Positions 16,510 through 17,256 of a DNA stretch of 17,256 bases are shown in pieces. The stretch covers positions 1-17,256 of the forward strand of contig MU400974.1 of the NCBI GenBank assembly GCA_022578965.1, given 5' to 3'. The notes under the pieces were generated by a model. It worked only from the letters and a program-made list of their open reading frames with translations, was not told where the DNA came from and ran no database searches. How positions within the stretch are numbered: the stretch's first letter is position 1; every line of letters starts with the position of its first letter. Source of the DNA: Xylaria sp. FL1777. Its lineage: Eukaryota; Ascomycota; Sordariomycetes; Xylariales; Xylariaceae. The position numbers and the translations under genes were made by a program.

Positions 16510-17256
16510 TAAACTTAAAAAAAAAAACTATTTAATTTTTATATTATTTAGTAATTTTTTATATAGTTATAAATTTTATTAAGTTTTAATAATTTAAATA
16601 AATTTTAATTAGCTTTATAGTTTTTATAAAAAACAGTTTTTATTTTTTAAGTGCTATAATAATTATAAATAGTTTTTTATTATATATAAAGTATTATAAT
16701 GCTATATTTTATAATGCTTTAAAATAATAAGCTATTAAGTGTTATTTTTTATTGTTTTTTAGTTATTTTAAAACTTTTATAATTATATTATTTAAAGTAT
16801 TTATTTTTAGCTTTTTTTTTTTTATAAATGAAATAACTTAACTATAAAGTTAAAAGTAATTTTTAGTTTTAGTTCTTTAAAAGCTTTTTAAGCTTTTTTT
16901 AAAATTAAAAAGAATTTTTTTTTTGTATTTTTTTTTTGTATACTTTATAAAATAACATGCTATTTTTTTAAAGTTTTAAATTAACATTTAAACATAGTTC
17001 AAAAATTTTAATGCTTATTATATATTTATAATAATAATTAAGTTAAATATTTTTTAGTTTTATACTATACTAATTTTTAATTATTAAATTTATATTTGTT
17101 TTAAAATAATTATAATTTTAAAAAGTTAATTTTTTATATATACTATATATATTTTTTTGTATTAAGTTATAATTTTGCTTGTTTAAGTGTTTTTAATACT
17201 TAAGTTATATGTTTTTTATGTTTTTTTAGTGTTTTAAAATAAATTAAAATATTATT
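16510..17256. other. AT-rich DNA, no gene seen
   Basis: Nearly pure A/T with long T runs and dense stops. I found no protein motif, RNA gene or repeat end. It is probably older mutated repeat sequence continuing beyond the window. Confidence 0.55.

Noticed and set aside
1..17256. Mitochondrial or plastid origin because of very high AT content
   Set aside because: No organelle genes, rRNA or intact tRNAs are present, and the content is nuclear retrotransposons with transition-only decay.

Overview
This 17.3-kb window is an extremely AT-rich, gene-poor stretch that I read as a heterochromatic transposon graveyard of a filamentous fungus, most likely an ascomycete. Repeats here were heavily mutated by C-to-T changes on both strands, as in repeat-induced point mutation (RIP) or a similar process. 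No intact gene is present. Every long open stretch is either a fragment of a dead element or an antisense shadow of one. Two dead retrotransposon coding systems can still be read by allowing only C-to-T and G-to-A changes, with W/Q/R codons turned into stops, D into N and E into K.

Layout: 1-1355 is AT-rich sequence with no recognisable gene, apart from one perfect hairpin. About 1358-4277 and 12139-14300 are the two halves of one minus-strand non-LTR retrotransposon (LINE, Tad1/I-like). ORF1 with three zinc knuckles lies at about 14280-12835. ORF2, with an endonuclease and a reverse transcriptase, starts near 12850 and continues on the far side of the insertion down to about 1640. Into ORF2 has inserted a 7861-bp plus-strand Ty3/gypsy LTR retrotransposon (4278-12138). 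It has 193-bp LTRs, termini TGTCA...TGACA (the last mutated to TGATA and TAATA), and a perfect 5-bp target duplication TTAAT. It is a chromovirus: remnants of gag, protease, reverse transcriptase, RNase H, H2C2 zinc finger, DDE integrase, GPF-like region and chromodomain follow in that order, with pol in a single frame from about 6600 to 9949. A further 2 kb (9950-11945) separates pol from the 3' LTR and holds a less mutated antisense reading frame and a long polypurine tract.

To the right, 14300-15750 shows nothing recognisable. At 15764-16496 lies a visibly less mutated segment that starts with a tRNA-like head (A and B boxes) and is bounded by a perfect 13-bp direct repeat. I interpret it as an unusually long tRNA-derived SINE. 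The last 750 bases are again featureless AT-rich DNA.

The order of events can be read directly: the LINE inserted first, the chromovirus then landed in its ORF2, and both were mutated. Removing the chromovirus plus one TTAAT copy restores the ORF2 reading frame. The surviving C residues are strongly biased towards following a purine, so the mutation process seems to prefer C after a pyrimidine. This is not what the textbook CpA preference of Neurospora RIP alone would predict.
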